The notes under the pieces were generated by a model. It did not search any database, was not told the origin of the DNA, and was given only the letters and a program-made list of their open reading frames with translations. Below, piece by piece: positions 61,313-64,000 of a DNA stretch of 64,000 bases. This DNA comes from Nectonema munidae (lineage: Eukaryota; Nematomorpha; Nectonematoida; Nectonematidae). The position numbers and the translations under genes were made by a program. Position 1 is the stretch's first letter. Each line of letters begins with the position of its first letter. The stretch lies in NCBI GenBank assembly GCA_030549495.1, contig JAUIRK010000923.1, positions 1 through 64,000 on the forward strand, written 5' to 3'.

Positions 61313-61942
61313 TTATACCTCATCTTTTCCTTTGCTTTGGGCACTAGGAAAGATGAGGAAAGTATCCAACGGTTTGTCACAGGTGTGACCACTCCTTTTG
61401 CCAGGAGGGCAGGGAAAATGGTCTTCTCTATTAAGTACCCTTGAATTTTTGGGTATGGCGAATAGGATGAAAATTTTCCAAAACACTTCGGACGAGAGTC
61501 TGGGCCTATAACCATGCGTTAGGATCCTTTTGACAACGGAGGTCATTCTGCGCCCTGAACGTTGGACAAATGACTTCAAACGTTCCATTATGGGTAGTTC
61601 AAGCATACCTATGCGGCCTGCTGGAGCTACGATATCCTTGAAACGGCTTTCGATGAGATCTGAATCAATGGCTGAGTCGTTGTCTCCTCTCCCTAATATG
61701 GGTCGTGGAACCTTTGGCTTTGGTTTACCATCGTCCAGCTGGTCCGGCCCAGGTCCAACGGAGAGTATGGCTGCGAATAATTCGCGCCATTCTTCCAGTG
61801 TCCTCCTATTCCTGTGTTTGTTGTATTGATTTAATAAATCCTCAATTGTTTGAGAGATGGGCAGCTCTTCCAGCTCATCGTCATTAAGCCAATCAAGGTA
61901 GGAGGAGGGCTGGGGTGGCTTCCACCTCAGGCTCCGGTCCTG
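61313..61942 (-). CDS. GC-rich open frame, unrecognised, antisense in intron
   Basis: A minus-strand frame is open for about 210 codons. It reads SSYLDWLNDDELEELPISQT, NQYNKHRNRRTLEEWRELFA, GPGPDQLDDGKPKPK and MERLKSFVQRSGRRMTSVVK. It is acidic and polar at the N-terminal side and basic at the C-terminal side. Its GC content is about half, far above its AT-rich surroundings, which points to recent arrival or coding constraint. A methionine occurs only at 61,606, so an upstream exon or another start would be needed for the whole frame. No domain family was recognised. It may be a host exon, a retrocopy, or a fossil of foreign origin such as an old virus copy; the sequence alone does not decide. 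Confidence 0.35.
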   Translation of the reverse strand, partial: QDRSLRWKPPQPSSYLDWLNDDELEELPISQTIEDLLNQYNKHRNRRTLEEWRELFAAILSVGPGPDQLDDGKPKPKVPRPILGRGDNDSAIDSDLIESRFKDIVAPAGRIGMLELPIMERLKSFVQRSGRRMTSVVKRILTHGYRPRLSSEVFWKIFILFAIPKNSRVLNREDHFPCPPGKRSGHTCDKPLDTFLIFPSAQSKGKDEV

Positions 61943-61949
61943 TCATCGC

Positions 61950-63214
61950 GGCGCTTCTCCTATTGACGATTCACTATAAGAGACTGACTGACCTTTGGAG
62001 GAAAATAATAATATATAAAACCTTTAATATCTGTACCTACAAGAATTCAATTCCCCAACTTCGGCCCAGATGTGCTCTCTGATGTTAAAAAGTTAAAAAG
62101 TGTATGAATTTGTTTGCACAGTGAATAAAAAATTATGACACGATATTTGATCAACAAAACTGAAAAGAAATTTCGTTGACAGTCGTGAAATATATAATGT
62201 AAATATTTCACTAAAAATTTAATCGCAATGCGCAAGACGGAAAAATATTTTGTATTGAAATCATCTTTACTCTCTCTAAATTAAAGAAAAAAGTGATGGA
62301 ATCTACTGCTACGTAGAATTTGGCTATCGAGCTAGGCTCTCGAATCGAACAGTATCCATGATTATCCTCAAGATATATACATATATTGGTGTTGATAATA
62401 TCAATATATAATAATGATAAAAAGATATTGATAACTAATATGCATATCTTTTTTTGGAACATTTCAGACTTTTAGTTTCTACTAAAAAAGCAAAATTCAA
62501 ATCCATTACTACCTTGTCAATTCCAAGATCCAAGTCCTAAATGTGTATTTGGATTTATCTGGTAATTATAACTAAAATAATGTATACTCTGTAATTTGTC
62601 GATATACTCAATTGACCGATTCATCAGGGAAATACGGTGCTAATAACATTATAATACTTTGACATTTTTTTCGTTATAGAAATTGTAATATTTAATTTCA
62701 TGGAGAAATCAAAGAAAATATAACTAGATGATGATGTGTCATTTTTAATTCTTTCAAATATGAAATTTGTTCACAATCGTCGCTACCATATGTTGGTTTG
62801 GTTCTAGAGTCAGAGCTCGATTATCCGACACTGTTCGTTTCACAGATGTTTTTTGTCTGATTGTTAATAGGTTTCAACATCCGAATCCGCAATTTTGAAA
62901 TATTTTTCTTTTTTTTTCTATCTACCGCAAAGGTTTTTTTTCGCAATTTTAAATGTTTGCTTTATCCAAAATTTTTATGTAAGTATTTCTTTATGATAAC
63001 ACATATACATTGAGACTTCTTCTATCTACAAGAAGTATAAAACTTGCTTTTGTTTAGAATAGCTGTTATGATATACGCATCCGCACCTGCTTAAAAAATG
63101 AAATATGGTTAACACGAAAAGAAGGGTAGGGTGATAAATGTCTTGTGTAAAATATAGAATGTGTAGAATATAGTACATTTTTTCATTATATACAAACATT
63201 TTATACTATTTTCC
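61950..63214. other. Intronic, no gene seen
   Basis: AT-rich; no supported feature. A short TATATACATATATTGG-like run lies near 62,375. Confidence 0.4.
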
Positions 63215-63300
63215 ATTGTTTCTCGGTGATCTCCGATTCGAATCGCAGCCTTCCAAGTTTTATCTTCTCGTTGAAAATATTTCACCTTACCTTTATCTTT
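63215..63300 (+). repeat. tRNA-derived SINE, copy 5 (3' part), next to a splice acceptor
   Basis: B box-like CCGATTCGAATCGCAGCC, body TTTATCTTCTCGTTGAAAAT, and tail TTCACCTTACCTTTATC match the 3' half of the SINE family. The tail ends only a few bases before the acceptor of the 63,306 exon. Confidence 0.5.
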
Positions 63301-63305
63301 TCTAG

Positions 63306-63455
63306 ACTATCACTGAGAAGGAACTCGTGGATGACTCGAATAGGGACAGTAGGAACGGCATAAATGCGAATAGCAGAAACTCTATCTCTTCACTCAGTCG
63401 AAAGCAGTTGAATAAGATTCTTGGCTACATCGTTGAACGCATCAAAACCGTTTCG
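63306..63455 (+). CDS. Second exon of the ZMYND11/BS69-like gene
   Basis: A 150-base exon (50 codons, phase 0 to 0) between TATCTTTTCTAG and GTAATC. It encodes TITEKELVDDSNRDSRNGIN, then SRNSISSLSRKQLNKILGYI and VERIKTVS. The C-terminal half resembles the human ZMYND11 stretch between PHD and bromodomain (KQEMGTYLRFIVSRMKERA). The N-terminal half is an unusually serine/asparagine-rich linker. Joined to the previous exon it gives CDCCK-TITEKEL, directly after the last PHD cysteine, as in the human protein. The next exon, expected to encode the bromodomain, lies beyond the window. Confidence 0.5.
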
Positions 63456-64000
63456 GTAATCATCTCCTTCTGTTATTATATTCTTTATTATACTTTTGCC
63501 TTCCTCAGAATCCTCTTTTCCTTTCTTCAACCAACACGGTTTTGGCATCCTTTAACGACTCCATCATCAATCTCATGTACTTTTGCAAAATTAAAATGGT
63601 GACCTTTTTTCTTATTCTTCAATCCAGTGTTTTTCAATCTTTATTTCAATATGCTTCCCTTTTATATAAATTTGATTTTGGTGTCGTGCTATATTTCTTT
63701 ATCAAATGTTTTTTCATTTTTCTAAAATCTAGCTTTTAAAGTAACGTTTGAACATGTCAGTAGTTATATTGAAGTTATAATTTCTCTTCTTGTTTTGAGG
63801 GATCCACTTCATACTCATCAAAGTATATCTTCAAATGAATTTTTTGCAATACTATTGGTACGTATCCTAGTTTTTAAATCACTCCTTTAATCCTTTTAGG
63901 CATTGATTTTCTAAAATTAACTTAGGCATGAAATTTCAAAACCCCGAAATTTTCTCAAAAAGATTTCTAACTCTTACATAGTATTTATTGTTATATTTAT
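63456..64000. other. Downstream intron, no further exon recognised
   Basis: Pyrimidine-rich then AT-rich DNA to the end of the window. Small open frames are low-complexity and unsupported. Confidence 0.4.

Larger units (their letters stand above)
55502..63305 (+). other. Intron of the ZMYND11-like gene (inferred)
   Basis: 7.8 kb between two phase-0 exons, GTAAGC...TTTTCTAG. It is filled with hAT and piggyBac remains, an inverted-repeat element, a dispersed repeat and a GC-rich antisense frame. Its reality depends on the two exons belonging together. Confidence 0.5.

Overview
This 64 kb window is AT-rich animal DNA, with spliced genes, large transposon-filled introns, tRNA-derived SINEs, several LINE families and many DNA transposons of the hAT, piggyBac, MULE and pogo/Tc1 groups. 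It fits an invertebrate, perhaps an arthropod such as a copepod. The species is inference; nothing in the sequence fixes it.

Three host genes can be supported. (1) A delta-aminolevulinic acid dehydratase (porphobilinogen synthase, ALAD) gene on the + strand has four coding exons (28,719-36,388) that give a complete 325-residue zinc-type enzyme with both active-site lysines. (2) An intronless 642-codon gene on the - strand (10,463-8,535) encodes an ER-targeted multi-thioredoxin-fold protein resembling TXNDC11. (3) Two + strand exons (55,340-55,501 and 63,306-63,455) look like consecutive exons of a ZMYND11/BS69-like chromatin reader: a complete PHD finger, then the segment leading towards the bromodomain. 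They are separated by a 7.8 kb intron full of transposon remains, and the gene continues beyond the window.

Layout: 0-8 kb holds a LINE fragment with a full ORF1, a decayed Gypsy fragment and piggyBac debris. 8.5-10.5 kb is the TXNDC11-like gene. 11-15.6 kb is nearly empty apart from a SINE and a piggyBac fragment. 15.6-28.5 kb is a LINE-dominated block, including a three-level nest: an RNase H-bearing LINE inside a second LINE inside a third, with an 8-bp target duplication at the outer junction. 28.7-36.4 kb is ALAD. 37-54.6 kb is DNA-transposon territory: a hAT copy, a MULE with tandem-repeat termini, a pogo/Tigger element inserted into a second MULE, and hAT remains. 55-63.5 kb is the ZMYND11-like gene, whose intron carries hAT and piggyBac remains, an inverted-repeat element and an unexplained GC-rich open frame on the opposite strand.

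The strongest structural stories are the nested insertions, which rejoin correctly when the inserted element and one target copy are removed, and a piggyBac-type MITE whose internal segment exists once at 7.4-7.6 kb but as about six tandem units at 19.6-20.4 kb. No wholly new multi-gene system was found. The GC-rich orphan frame at 61.3-61.9 kb and the serine-variant reverse transcriptase motif shared by two LINE copies are the least explained signals.
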